A stretch of DNA of 64,000 nt from an uncultured Prevotella sp. (GTDB lineage: Bacteria; Bacteroidota; Bacteroidia; Bacteroidales; Bacteroidaceae). Where the stretch lies: positions 1-64,000 of the forward strand of contig CAJOEC010000009.1 of the NCBI GenBank assembly GCA_905233425.1, written 5' to 3'. Position numbers and translations under genes: made by a program. Shown here in pieces: positions 8,101 through 14,895 of this stretch; position 1 is the first letter of the stretch; every line of letters starts with the position of its first letter. Under the pieces are notes generated by a model. That model did no database searches. It saw nothing but the letters and a program-made list of their open reading frames with translations, and was not told the origin of the DNA.

Positions 8101-10228
8101 CGACCTTCACCGAGCCTCGCGGCACGTTGTATGCCCCAAGCGAGATGACGTTGGCCGACGTGCCCTTGTACTGGCCCGTCAGCTGGAACTTGTCTTTCTC
8201 GGCTATCTGCCGCGCCACGGTCTTCGTTGAGTCGTAAAGCTCGTAGAAGCAGTATTTCTCGGCCAGGTCGCCCATGCCTTTCTCCTCAAGGAACTTCTGC
8301 AGATACTCGCCGAAAGGCTCTGCCGCCGGCAGGAATATGCGACCGTTGGCTACGGTGTAGCCGCTGACAAAGTCGAACAGTCCGTTTGAGTGGGGCTTCA
8401 TGTTGGCGTCGAGACGGTCAAGGCCGAGCGCCTTTAGCAGGGTGGTGCTCTTCAGGGCCTCCTCGGGCAGATAGGTGAGGTATGTGCCGGTGGTGTCGCT
8501 CTGGTATTTTATGTCCATGCGGAACTCCGTCTGCTCAACATTGGTGGCCAGATAGTAGACGTTTTTCATCATCAGGTCCCAGTTGGCCTGCTCAGGGTTG
8601 TTCGACGTGTTCTTCAGCGACTTCACGAAGAGGCAGCGGTTGGTCTGCGTCACGTCGGTCGAGAACTCACCCACCTGGTAGGTCTTTCCGCCATACGTGT
8701 ACTCGTAGGCCACGGCCAGCACCTGGTCGGTCTGAAGGCCGGTCTTCAGAGTGATGTAGCCCAAGCCTGAGTTCACGGTGTACTCTGACGACGGGAGCAG
8801 ACGAGCGCTGGAGAGCTTCTCGTAGTCGACGCCGCCGACGAGGAACGACATCGACTCCAGCTCGGCTGTCACCTTCTCCATCGAGCGCGATGCCGTGTCA
8901 ATTACTGACACAAGCGTCGAATACTCGTCGTTGGCCAGGTTCGACGGCACGTTCATGCCCGTCGGCGACCACTGGCTGTTCTTTATCTTGTAGTTCTCGC
9001 CCAAGTCGCTGAACGCGACGATATTGCGTGAGTTCGACGTGGTGCCGGTCTTGTTCGTCACCCACACCTCCACGCGATTGATGTTCACTCCCGTGGTGAT
9101 GTTAGGCAGGGTGCTCATGGCACGGTCGTAGAACTCGCGGAAGAAATGTGAGAGGAAGAAGTGGCGGTTCTCCTCGTAGTCGGCGGCGTCGATCTCGAAG
9201 GGGGTGGTCTGTGTGCCGCCCTTCGACGAGACGCTCTTCGACGTCGACTTCTTCTGCGAGGCGACCATCTGCAACTTCAGCTTGCCGAACTGCCAGTCGG
9301 TGCGGATGCCGAAAAGCGCCGAGGCACCGTGAACCAGAGAGTTATTTGAGGGGAAAGAGACATTGCCCGCCTCGACGAGCTTCACCATCTCGTCCTCCTT
9401 GCCGTCATATTTCAGCTTGATGTTCTTCGTGTCGAAGTCGAAGGTGGCGTCGGTGTTGTAGTTCAGGTTCATGTTCACCTTGTCGCCCACCTTGCCGTTG
9501 ACCGAGAGGTTGATCTTCTCGTCGAAGTCGAAGGCCGTGGTCTTGCGGTTGTTGATGGGCAGCGAGGGGTTGTCTATGCTCTTCAGCGTGACGCCCACCT
9601 TCAGCTCGGCCGTTCCCTGTGTCTTGACGCGCACGCCGCCGGGGCCGAAAATCTTCTCAGCCGGGCCGAGGTCGAACTGAAGGTCGGAGAAGTCGAACTT
9701 GTTCTGGCCCTTGGCCTTGAAATTCTCCAGGTCTTTCTGGCGGAAATAAAGCGAGCGGGCACGCTTCTCGCTCCACAGCATGTACTCCTCGGGGGTCATC
9801 ACTATCGGGGCGTTCAAGTAGTTGCTGCCAATGAGCGAGCCGATGAAATAGAGGTTCAGCGAGTCGTTGTAGACGGCCTCCTGCTTGATGTTCTCAGGCA
9901 TACGCAGGTCAAGGGCGCTGGAGTCGAGGTCGTGGTAGAGTATGGGTGCCGTGGGCTGTATGCGCCAGCGGGCGTTTAAAAGCGAGTCGGGAATGGTCTC
10001 GTCGAAGACGGTCAGCGAGCGCGGCTGTGCCTTGGGCTGCGACTTCGGCCTCTGTCCGGCGTTTTTCGCCGTGTCGGAGACCTCGGCATTGGCTCTTCGA
10101 GGCTGCCCCGCACGCTGTGCACCAGCACGCGACGCGGGCCGCCCTGTCCGTGTCGTGTCGTCCTGCGGGGGCATGGCCAAGGCGGTCAGGCCGAGCAGGA
10201 ATAATAATATGTACGCGATACGCTTCAT
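2159..10228 (-). CDS. sprA: SprA/Sov, outer-membrane translocon of the type IX secretion system
   Basis: 2689 residues with a signal peptide (MKRIAYILLFLLGLTALA). SprA forms the very large beta-barrel that passes T9SS cargo across the outer membrane. Long stretches of SprA-type sequence are recognisable, including FGPGGVRVKTQGTAELKVG near residue 190, NRVEVWVTNKTG, SVPPMFKNYNDKETV, GEVWVNELRL, and a C-terminal barrel ending HDFGFSLRFSLTR. It is somewhat longer than usual because of low-complexity inserts: KSQSSQ repeats at about residues 1739-1766, a KSQNNQ/KPQKTQK segment at 1963-1978, four GGSPADSL repeats near 2084-2133, and QKSQKSQ near 2584-2597. No other T9SS core gene is in the window. 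A 922-codon open frame antisense to it is a base-composition shadow. Confidence 0.95.
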   Translation of the reverse strand: MKRIAYILLFLLGLTALAMPPQDDTTRTGRPASRAGAQRAGQPRRANAEVSDTAKNAGQRPKSQPKAQPRSLTVFDETIPDSLLNARWRIQPTAPILYHDLDSSALDLRMPENIKQEAVYNDSLNLYFIGSLIGSNYLNAPIVMTPEEYMLWSEKRARSLYFRQKDLENFKAKGQNKFDFSDLQFDLGPAEKIFGPGGVRVKTQGTAELKVGVTLKSIDNPSLPINNRKTTAFDFDEKINLSVNGKVGDKVNMNLNYNTDATFDFDTKNIKLKYDGKEDEMVKLVEAGNVSFPSNNSLVHGASALFGIRTDWQFGKLKLQMVASQKKSTSKSVSSKGGTQTTPFEIDAADYEENRHFFLSHFFREFYDRAMSTLPNITTGVNINRVEVWVTNKTGTTSNSRNIVAFSDLGENYKIKNSQWSPTGMNVPSNLANDEYSTLVSVIDTASRSMEKVTAELESMSFLVGGVDYEKLSSARLLPSSEYTVNSGLGYITLKTGLQTDQVLAVAYEYTYGGKTYQVGEFSTDVTQTNRCLFVKSLKNTSNNPEQANWDLMMKNVYYLATNVEQTEFRMDIKYQSDTTGTYLTYLPEEALKSTTLLKALGLDRLDANMKPHSNGLFDFVSGYTVANGRIFLPAAEPFGEYLQKFLEEKGMGDLAEKYCFYELYDSTKTVARQIAEKDKFQLTGQYKGTSANVISLGAYNVPRGSVKVVAGGVTLQEGSDYSVDYSAGEVTILNQSILDAGTNVSVSLEDNTTYGMQRKTMVGVNWEYEFNKNFQLGGTFMHLSEQAMTTKVTMGEEPLNNTIWGLNLNWKQDSQWLTNMLDKLPLLHCTQPSSLTLTGEFAQLIAGKASGTQDNASYLDDFESAKDLYDVSDPKAWVLSSVPPMFKNYNDKETVSSGYDRALLAWYNVDPIFTRRSSSLTPTHIKNDLDQLSNHYVREVYVRELYPNRDQSSYNGATSTLPVLNLAYYPNERGPYNLTTSLNSDGSLQNPSEKWGGMMRKLETTDFEQANIEYIEFWMLDPFIYTRKDGTASRHAGELYINLGEVSEDVLRDGKKFYESGMPVDGTSSFDMTQWGKIPMQATQTYAFATSSGSREKQDVGLNGLTDEEEQTYGDYAEWINKVGGIVTANDSLLEAWRNDPAGDDYHYFRGSDFDALEMSIMDRYKRINNPQGNSPDNDNRTETYDTSYKTGPDVEDINQDYTLNEYERYYQYRIPISDDELQDYNRGQKSDDSYIVDHRDYNAKLRNGDSATVRWYQYRIPLAKFQKKVGTINDFTSIRFMRMFLTGFEEDIVLRFGSLDLVRGTWRQYKQSLQTGAGAETGTLEVSAVNVEENTERQPVAYVLPPGITRVSDPNQPQLTEENEQALCLIVKNLSQNESKAVYKNTNINLRQYNHLQMFVHANNLVPNSTQLEDNQLAVFIRLGSDYKGNYYEYLVPLKLTPEGRYRWNVPSDRILVWPEENMIDIDLNIFTELKKKRNVARAEGTGSYTTLYTDYDPNKPNNKIGIMGNPTLGEVKTMIIGVRNLSNSLKSGEVWVNELRLQDPVINGGWAASGNMALKLSDVGTINVTGRYMTDGFGGLEETVLQRSTETEKSYAITANVELGKFFPDKAKVSAPLYYSYSKEIVSPKYNPLDSDMELDDALETAASKQERDSIESIAVTKRINKNFSLSNIRVDIKNKKFPLPIDPANFSISYAHSHSHNSGKTVIYENRDDWKASLNYAYSPVYKTWEPFNRSKKSQSSQKSQSSQRSQKSQSSQSSQKSNNKWSQFAQSIGINYLPQSIGFNSEWHRNYYELQNRDLQNTENPSLPLTFSEQFLWNREFSLRWDFTKNLHMSFQSATRAEIEEPYTPVNKDLYPDAYEAWKDSVWTSLKHWGTPLDYKQSFSASYQIPLDKIPIFDWMKSDIKYTSTYSWMRGTELDDGTSLGNTIASNRNIDVNGSINFETLYNHFPFLKKTNERFKKSQNNQKSQNAQKTPKPQKTQKGKEAEDEKDQQKEAKALPKNKNTFQKEITITPDTVIEIQHGKKSKRLLLSAKDQNGKTVKLKWKAIDENKIKVWYVPPKPKKPQKPQTPDSLQAKAAAGGSPADSLSNGAVAVGGSPADSLANGGTVAAGGSPADSLAKGGGSPADSLALAQNGKKSSKKDKKGKKGKDGDGNVSQPSTPNSQLEPLKLMVSVTPKEPLEDKTWYNVAQYTTRFLMMMRNMNITYRNQRSMTLPGFMPNVGDMFGQSTGSPMAPGLGFAFGLKGDGYIDEAQRNGWLLGSDSSDSLSTHTTSAAATSATEDLQIRAQLEPVRDLKIDLTATRTKNQTRSVQFMYEGSPTTYGGSFTMTTISIRSALEGMGDANDGYRSSSFDRFCASIPEFRDRVQAQYPGETDRSLGTGSPRGIADANPVDAYSADVLVPAFLSTYTLGAGSSLDIFPVLTRLLPNWTFKYAGLSKLPWLRDHFKSVNINHGYKSVYAVGSYASYSSWLEYMGDLGYIQAADGTYTPSSRYNVSSVSINEAFSPLLGLDMTFNNNLTLKVEYKTTRVLTLSMTSVQINEALSKDWVVGMGYKITNFNIFGSGKSRKVKGSKKGGNDDDSNQKSQKSQKSQGKEINRDLNTRVDISFRKQAAITRDIATQVSSASSGNSALKISFKADYTLSRFLTLTAYYDRQTNTPLLSSSSYPTTTHDFGFSLRFSLTR
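3714..3750 (-). repeat. GTTGAGA-type 7-bp repeat inside sprA
   Basis: The plus strand reads GAGTTGAGAGTTGGGAGTTG and continues in the same style. It encodes the low-complexity QPSTPNSQLEP stretch of SprA on the minus strand. The same 7-bp unit forms an intergenic tract at 22149-22217. Confidence 0.6.
3829..3975 (-). repeat. Four in-frame GGSPADSL repeats with palindromic core in sprA
   Basis: Each copy carries the palindromic core GGCGGTTCYCCCGCC or a one-base variant and encodes GGSPADSL, separated by short Ala/Gly/Val linkers. One copy (3910-3937) is near-identical over 28 bp to 50507-50534 in the unrelated GH31 gene. Confidence 0.8.
4932..5012 (-). repeat. 9-bp GACTTCTGN tandem repeat in sprA
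   Basis: Nine consecutive 9-bp units related to GACTTCTGG encode the KSQSSQKSQ stretch of SprA. Shorter tracts of the same unit lie at about 4294-4340 and 2437-2475. The 9-bp length keeps frame whatever the copy number. Confidence 0.75.
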
Positions 10229-10268
10229 ATCATCGTCATATTATTTAACGCTGCTATGCCCTCTTTTA

Positions 10269-10300
10269 TTGCACTACAGCCAAAAAAGCACTCAGTTGCA
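10269..10300. repeat. Left copy of a 32-bp direct repeat flanking a TIR element
   Basis: TTGCACTACAG, an A-rich stretch and ACTCAGTTGCA recur at 10413-10444 with 28 of 32 bases identical, one copy on each side of the palindromic element 10313-10412. Confidence 0.6.
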
Positions 10301-10312
10301 GAATTGCACTAT

Positions 10313-10412
10313 ATGATTATCCGCAATCATCCGATGACGCCCCACAGGGGCCATGAGGGGGCTTGGCAGAACGGCCTGAAAGGCCGTCTGTCGGACATAT
10401 TCGGATAATTAT
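10313..10412. repeat. Palindromic intergenic element E1 with TGATTATCCGCA ends
   Basis: Begins TGATTATCCGCAATCATCC and ends TTCGGATAATTA in inverted orientation, with GGCCTGAAAGGCC inside. Same end sequence as the elements at 11931, 30670 and 48041. This is the short form, without the CCCAGGGC modules. It lies between sprA and the aminotransferase operon. Confidence 0.75.
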
Positions 10413-10444
10413 TTGCACTACAGATAAAAAAGGACTCAGTAGCA
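10413..10444. repeat. Right copy of the 32-bp direct repeat flanking E1
   Basis: Partner of 10269-10300. The arrangement could be a long target duplication or a tandem duplication interrupted by the element. Confidence 0.6.
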
Positions 10445-10575
10445 AAACATGTTGATGGAGCGGCCAGCACAGTCTTGCGCCCGCTTTCGCGCCAATACGG
10501 GGTGTCAGGGAGAAAGGTGCGGGGAAAGTGGGAGGGAGAGTCGTTCTCCGAGGGAGTCTGGCCGTACCTTCGCGT

Positions 10576-10663
10576 TTCACGGCGACCGCCGAAAACATTC
10601 ACGGCGGCCGCCGTGAATATCCACAGCGGCCGCCAAAATCATTCACAGCGGCCGCTAAAAACC
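10576..10663. repeat. 22-bp tandem array, GCGGCCGC core, 4 units
   Basis: Four 22-bp units (starts 10576, 10598, 10620, 10642) of the form TTCACRGCGGCCGC plus an A-rich tail. Three contain GCGGCCGC, each a small hairpin. It lies about 50 bp past the aminotransferase stop. The rest of 10229-10713 holds the E1 element and unremarkable sequence. Confidence 0.75.
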
Positions 10664-10713
10664 AATTTTCACTCCCTGCACTATGTGCCGCATGGGGTCA
10701 GTCGCAAAATCGG

Positions 10714-11928
10714 TCAGGCAAAACTATTGAGAAGAGCAACCACGTGCATGGCTTCCTCGTCGGTCATGGCGGGATTGCAGGGGAGCGAGAGTTCTTCGCG
10801 GTGGATGCGCTCGGTGACGGGCAGCGAAAGGCTGTTCCATTCCGGGTAGCACCGCTGGCGGTGTGGTGGTATGGGGTAGTGTATCTCCGTCTGCACACCG
10901 CGTTCAGCAAGATACTGCTTCAGCTCGTCGCGTCGTGGGGAGAGAATTGGGAAAATGTGGTAAACGTTGTCATAGGTCTCAGAAGTCCCATTAGTCCCAT
11001 AGGTCTCAGAAGTCCCATAGGTCTTAGAAGTCCCATTAGTCCCATAGGTCCCATAAGTCCCATAGGTCTTAGAAGTCCCATAGGTCCCATAAGTCCCATG
11101 GCTGTTAGGGACAACTATCTCTTGGTGGCACACATTATTAATATATATGTCGGCAATCTCCCGGCGGCGGGCGTTCATATTGTCGAGATGCTTCAGCTTT
11201 GCACTAAGCACGGCGGCCTGCAGCTCGTCAAGGCGCGAGTTGCGGCCGATGTGGTCGAAGACGTAGTGGCGCGATGAGCCGTAGTTGCCCAGCTCACGTA
11301 CCATGGCGGCAAGCTCGGCGTCGTCGGTGGTCACGGCTCCGGCGTCGCCAATGGCCCCAAGGTTCTTCGTGGGGTAGAAACTGTGGCCGGCTGCATTGCC
11401 GAGAGACCCTGTTAGTCTTTCACCAAAAGCACAGCCATGGGCCTGGGCGTTGTCCTCGATTAGCAGAAGACCGTGCCGTTGGCAGATGTCGCCGATGCGG
11501 GCGGTGTAGGCACAACGGCCATAGAGGTGGACAATCATTATGGCGCGGGTCTTTGAAGTGATGACCTGCTCTATAAGCGTGTCGTCAATCTGCAGCGTGT
11601 CGATGCTTGGCTCCACGAGCACCGGCACCAGCCTGTTCTCGGTGACGGAGAGGATGGAGGCGATGTAGGTGTTGGCCGGAACGATGACCTCATCGCCTTC
11701 GCTGAGCCGACCCAGCTCCTTGTATGCCCTGATGATAAGCGTCAGCGCGTCGAGGCCGTTGGCACAGCCCACACAGTGGCTCGTCCCAATGTAGCGGGCA
11801 TATTCCTCCTCGAAGCGGGCCGTCTCATGGCCGCGCAGATACCAGCCGCTGTCGGCCACGCGGCAAAGAGCCTCACGGATGTCGTCGCCATACAGAGAGT
11901 TGACGGTTTTAAGGTCTAAGTACTTCAT
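10714..11928 (-). CDS. DegT/DnrJ/EryC1 sugar aminotransferase, FdtB/QdtB-like
   Basis: 404 residues. A PLP-dependent transaminase expected to convert a dTDP-3-keto-6-deoxyhexose to the 3-amino sugar. The PLP lysine is K188 in GHSFYPTKNLGAIGDAG; the cofactor region LLIEDNAQAHG and the NGLDALTL substrate region are present. The family is about 365 residues; the excess is a 42-codon low-complexity insert (TYGTYGTSKTYG type) just before NVYHIFPILSPRR, made by a 9-bp DNA repeat (10976-11101). It is last in the operon with the acyltransferase and ketoisomerase. The start at 11928 gives the standard MKYLDLKTVN beginning. Confidence 0.9.
   Translation of the reverse strand: MKYLDLKTVNSLYGDDIREALCRVADSGWYLRGHETARFEEEYARYIGTSHCVGCANGLDALTLIIRAYKELGRLSEGDEVIVPANTYIASILSVTENRLVPVLVEPSIDTLQIDDTLIEQVITSKTRAIMIVHLYGRCAYTARIGDICQRHGLLLIEDNAQAHGCAFGERLTGSLGNAAGHSFYPTKNLGAIGDAGAVTTDDAELAAMVRELGNYGSSRHYVFDHIGRNSRLDELQAAVLSAKLKHLDNMNARRREIADIYINNVCHQEIVVPNSHGTYGTYGTSKTYGTYGTYGTNGTSKTYGTSETYGTNGTSETYDNVYHIFPILSPRRDELKQYLAERGVQTEIHYPIPPHRQRCYPEWNSLSLPVTERIHREELSLPCNPAMTDEEAMHVVALLNSFA
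10976..11101. repeat. 9-bp tandem repeat (GTCCCATAG family), 14 units, inside the aminotransferase gene
   Basis: Fourteen exact 9-bp steps of GTCCCATAG, GTCCCATAA, GTCTTAGAA and variants, 126 bp or 42 codons, so the frame is kept. The same family occurs at 17888-17941, 49126-49242 and 54402-54554. Confidence 0.9.
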
Positions 11929-11930
11929 AA

Positions 11931-12186
11931 TTGATTATCCGCAATCATCCGATGATACCACATAGGAGCCATGAGGGGGCTTGTTAGAACGGCCTGAAAG
12001 GCCAATCAGCACATAGCCCAGGGCATCGCCCTGGGTATAAGGAACGGCATAGTCATCGCCCTGAAAGGGCAAAAGCCTTGGACGGAGGCGGTGCCTCCTA
12101 CTCATTCTATACCCAGGGCGATGCCCTGGGCTATTAGCTTGCTGGCCTTTCAGGCCGCCTATCGGGTAAATGCGGATAATCATCTT
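11931..12186. repeat. Palindromic element E2, long form with TIRs
   Basis: Starts TTGATTATCCGCAATCATCC and ends ATGCGGATAATCAT (inverted). Inside are nested mirrored modules: GGCCTGAAAGGCC / GGCCTTTCAGGCC and CCCAGGGCATCGCCCTGGG / CCCAGGGCGATGCCCTGGG, with GGACGGAGGCGGTGCC between. It fills the gap between the acyltransferase and the aminotransferase inside an operon, so it is probably transcribed. Open frames across it are not convincing genes. Confidence 0.8.
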
Positions 12187-12207
12187 CATAATGTATGATT
12201 CAGTTCA

Positions 12208-13146
12208 CTAAAGCGTCCACTCGTAGGTGTCATAACATACGGCCCTGCCCCCGAAGCCCTCCTTCTGATATATCAGCGAGTCGTGCAGGTCGTTGCTGTG
12301 TGGCATATTTGATGTTCCCAGTTCTATGCACCGCGCCGAGGCAAAGACATTGTGTATGAGCTGGTCGAACAGCCCGTCGACGGCGTGCAGCTTCTTCCCC
12401 AGCTCGGATGCAGAGATGTATTGTGCGTGAACCACATCACCACAGATGTAGAGCACCGTCGCCGCCACCATCTGCCCTTCAGGCGTGAAGGCTGCCCACA
12501 GCTGGATGTTCTCGGGGAAACGGCTCTGCAGAAGCCTTATCTCGTCAATCGTATGGACAGGACGGGCCGCGAATTTCTGCCACAGGTTCTCGGAAAGGAT
12601 GGTCCAGAAGGTCTCGAAGTCGTCAGAGCGTTTCACCACGATGCCATTTGTCCTGGCCTTGTTGGCAGCATAGTGACGGTCTCGCTTCCATTTCACCGGG
12701 TGGCTTGGCAGTATTGCCGACGACACGTCGCGTCCCGCCAGTCTTGCATTGCAGACGATGAAAAGGGCAAAAAGGTCTTCTTCAGCTGGCAGATGGTGGT
12801 AGACGTGGGGCACGGGCTTGTAGACCACGGTGCCTACGCTCTCGCCACGAAGGAAGTCGTTAAGACCGGCGAACAGCTGGCAGGTCTTTGCCGTGGTGGT
12901 CTCTGCCGACATCAGCAGTCCGCCGTATGACAGACCCTGATGGGAGAAAAGCGTCTCCCCTACCCTGTTGGCCGGCAGCACGGCAAAGAGTGCGCCGTCG
13001 AGGTAGAACATCAGGGAAAAGTCGCGGAAGCGGTCACTATGGTAGTCCATGTAGCGGCGGTCGAAGAGAAACGTTCCGTTCTTCGACTGTGCCACAAAAG
13101 CGTTCCACTCAGCAGCCTTGTCTGACGAATAGCGAACTATCTCCAT
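12208..13146 (-). CDS. GNAT/FemAB-like N-acyltransferase of amino-sugar synthesis
   Basis: 312 residues. Starts MEIVRYSSDKAAEWNAFVAQSKNG, the usual opening of the FemAB/GNAT-type proteins in nucleotide-sugar operons, followed by TFLFDRRYMDYHSDRF and a C-terminal acyltransferase half (MVAATVLYICGDVVHAQYIS, then ELGTSNMPHSNDLHDSLIYQKEGFGG). Its start codon overlaps the stop of the ketoisomerase gene by one base (TAATG), so the two are translationally coupled. The place between ketoisomerase and aminotransferase suggests it acylates the 3-amino group; the acyl donor cannot be read from sequence. Confidence 0.75.
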   Translation of the reverse strand: MEIVRYSSDKAAEWNAFVAQSKNGTFLFDRRYMDYHSDRFRDFSLMFYLDGALFAVLPANRVGETLFSHQGLSYGGLLMSAETTTAKTCQLFAGLNDFLRGESVGTVVYKPVPHVYHHLPAEEDLFALFIVCNARLAGRDVSSAILPSHPVKWKRDRHYAANKARTNGIVVKRSDDFETFWTILSENLWQKFAARPVHTIDEIRLLQSRFPENIQLWAAFTPEGQMVAATVLYICGDVVHAQYISASELGKKLHAVDGLFDQLIHNVFASARCIELGTSNMPHSNDLHDSLIYQKEGFGGRAVCYDTYEWTL

Positions 13147-13562
13147 TACGGTTGGGAGTTTACGGTTTGCAGAAACTCGTCGTAGTCGTAGATATACTCC
13201 TGCTCGTCGAAAAGTTCGGAGGCAAGGACAAGGCAGACGGCACCGCTGCTGAAATCCTCAAGCGTGCGCCAGACGTTGGTGCCGATGAAAAGGCCCTGAT
13301 AGGGATGGTTCAAGTGAAAAGTAGCGGTTCCACCGCGTCCGTCATCAACCATCACGTCGAAGGAACCGCTAACGGCAATAACAATCTCCTCGCACGTACG
13401 GTGGGCATGGCCTCCGCGCCGTTCTCCCCCCGGCACATCGTAAGTCCAGTAGACACGTGCGATGCCGAAGGGTATGTTCTTCAGCTGCTCAGCCACGGTG
13501 AGGTTGCCGCGTGGGTCGACAATCTTTGGGAGGTCGATGATTCTGGCTTTTTCTGGTTTCAT
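13146..13562 (-). CDS. fdtA: FdtA/QdtA-like dTDP-4-keto-6-deoxyglucose 3,4-ketoisomerase
   Basis: 138 residues from the ATG at 13562; an in-frame TTG six bases earlier is less likely. A single-domain cupin of the WxcM/FdtA type: PKIVDPRGNLTVAEQ, YDVPGGERRGGHAHRTCEE with the active-site histidines, and the C-terminal SELFDEQEYIYDYDEF typical of the family. It moves the keto group from C4 to C3 of the RmlB product, preparing it for the aminotransferase. FdtA (galacto product) and QdtA (gluco product) cannot be separated by eye. It begins 6 bp after the upstream membrane-protein gene stops. Confidence 0.88.
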   Translation of the reverse strand: MKPEKARIIDLPKIVDPRGNLTVAEQLKNIPFGIARVYWTYDVPGGERRGGHAHRTCEEIVIAVSGSFDVMVDDGRGGTATFHLNHPYQGLFIGTNVWRTLEDFSSGAVCLVLASELFDEQEYIYDYDEFLQTVNSQP

Positions 13563-13568
13563 CTTCAA

Positions 13569-14501
13569 TTATATTCTTTTACCAAAGTAGTATTTTAACG
13601 ACTGGAAGCCTATGAACTGCAAATGTCCCAGACAACGGCCAGACTGGAAAGCGTTTTTCAGCTCCTCATAATTATTGTACATCGGTTCTTCGATTCCTAA
13701 TGCCAGTCGGCCGTCTTTCACAAGCCAGAGGCCATATTCGTCTCTTGACCCTAACTGGCCATTGGATTTCTGCATCACGTGATAGAAACCGTCGAAATCT
13801 GCTACGTCATAGTACCAGGGGTTGAACGGCCATAACAGGCGTCTCACCTCTACCTGTCCACGCCATAGGGACACCTTTTTGTACGGGAAAAGATGGAGAA
13901 ACAAGCAAGTACCAAAAAACAATGTCTCCATTGCCCCGAAAAGGACTACACCCAGTTGCACTGGCGTGCCATCCATCACGTCGGCGAAACACATTCCTAC
14001 CCCAATTAACATTAGGAATAAAAAGCCCGCTGCAATTCCATACAAGCGCAACTTGGCGTATTCAGAGACCACTTCTGCGTTGTCTCTTGCTGCAAAGCTG
14101 CTCTTGTCCTTCACTGCAACAGCCCCTTTTATTTCGTCATAATTGGAATATAGGTAAGACGCAATGCTCACTATCCGTTTTCCGTCCTTTATCAACCGGA
14201 GCACTTCCCCTGTTCTCCTACAGTCGGTCAAGACATAGTCGAACTCTGCGAAGCGGTAGTACCGTTTCCTGAATGGCAGCAATAAGTTCTGGGCCTCAAG
14301 TCCGTCTTGCAATACCGTAATACGCTTCAAGGTGGCCAGATAGCCTATGCAAAAAACCAGCGTAAACGCTCCCCAAATAATCAAACCAGGAACAAGTGCC
14401 CCCTTCTTGAATATGGAAGCACCACACATAGCAAGAACGCCCAAAGCAATCAGACACGTTGTCGTGCATACATTCCTTGTATTGAATTTGGATACTACCA
14501 T
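13569..14501 (-). CDS. Membrane protein of unknown function with duplicated module
   Basis: 310 residues built as two similar halves. Each has a pair of hydrophobic helices (residues about 12-55 and 150-200) followed by a soluble segment starting K(R/K)(I/V)(T/S)LxxGxxE, then PFxxxYYxxAxFDxxx and a Ser/Asn-Tyr-(D/E)-E-(I/L)-K motif. The layout resembles bacterial PH-like membrane proteins, but I cannot name the family. The bases are clearly less GC-rich than in the neighbouring sugar genes, which hints at a different origin. It ends 6 bp before fdtA and is presumably cotranscribed. Confidence 0.7.
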   Translation of the reverse strand: MVVSKFNTRNVCTTTCLIALGVLAMCGASIFKKGALVPGLIIWGAFTLVFCIGYLATLKRITVLQDGLEAQNLLLPFRKRYYRFAEFDYVLTDCRRTGEVLRLIKDGKRIVSIASYLYSNYDEIKGAVAVKDKSSFAARDNAEVVSEYAKLRLYGIAAGFLFLMLIGVGMCFADVMDGTPVQLGVVLFGAMETLFFGTCLFLHLFPYKKVSLWRGQVEVRRLLWPFNPWYYDVADFDGFYHVMQKSNGQLGSRDEYGLWLVKDGRLALGIEEPMYNNYEELKNAFQSGRCLGHLQFIGFQSLKYYFGKRI

Positions 14502-14514
14502 TCTTTATATCAGT

Positions 14515-14895
14515 TTAACATAGTTGTTGCAGAAAGCCGGGAAGTCGCAGAAAGCCCCAAAGGGGCGACAAGATTACAGACGGGGGTGACAACCCCCGGA
14601 ACAGCGACATCGATGCAAACGGTGAATAATAATGGTCTATCTGCTTCATCCATCTGCTGCTGTTGGCCTTGATGTCCCTGACGAAATCGGTCAATGCCAC
14701 AGTTTTGGGGAGCGACGTAAAAATATGCACATGGTCTTTCATTCCGCCAATTTCCATGGGTATTGCGTTCATCTCACGGATGATGCCACCAATATATTGG
14801 AATATACGCGGCAAATCGTCCTCACGCATGGTAACGCCCGTGCTTTTGACGTGGAAAATGAGATGGATGTCTATTTTTGCTAATGAACTAGCCAT
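14515..14895 (-). pseudogene. Decayed IS200/IS605-type (RAYT, Y1) transposase
   Basis: From the ATG at 14895: MASSLAKIDIHLIFHVK, then GGMKDHVHIFTSLP with the HUH motif (HVH) and DFVRDIKANSSRWMK, all standard for REP-associated tyrosine transposases. The family continues with a WQxGYGAF-type segment holding the catalytic Tyr; here the frame instead runs into a palindromic repeat module after IDHYYSPFASM, so the catalytic tyrosine is lost. The gene lies between inverted copies of one REP module (14549-14620 and 14935-15058), the usual RAYT-REP arrangement. It separates rmlB from the rest of the amino-sugar operon. Confidence 0.8.
14549..14620 (+). repeat. REP module flanking the transposase remnant
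   Basis: Reads AAAGCCCCAAAGGGGCGACA, then TTACAGACGGGGGTGACAAC and ACAGCGACATCGAT. It contains two hairpins (GCCCCnnnGGGGC and GGGGGTTGTCACCCCC type). It is inverted relative to the two modules on the other side of the transposase. Confidence 0.8.

Noticed and set aside
5462..8230. 922-codon open frame on the plus strand, antisense to sprA
   Set aside because: Low-complexity Val/His/Arg composition with no domain; it is the complement of strongly GC-biased sprA codons.
11935..12189. Open frames across elements E1, E2, E3 and E4
   Set aside because: They only translate palindromic repeat modules (GLKGQQANSPGHRPGYR type) and have no independent support.
12716..12736. CGACACGTCGCGTCCC inside the acyltransferase gene, also at 2116-2140 and 44690-44716
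   Set aside because: The intergenic copies are probably a small palindromic repeat, but in the acyltransferase it encodes GRDVSS at a place where related proteins, as I recall them, have a similar RD(I/V)SS sequence, so an insertion is not supported.
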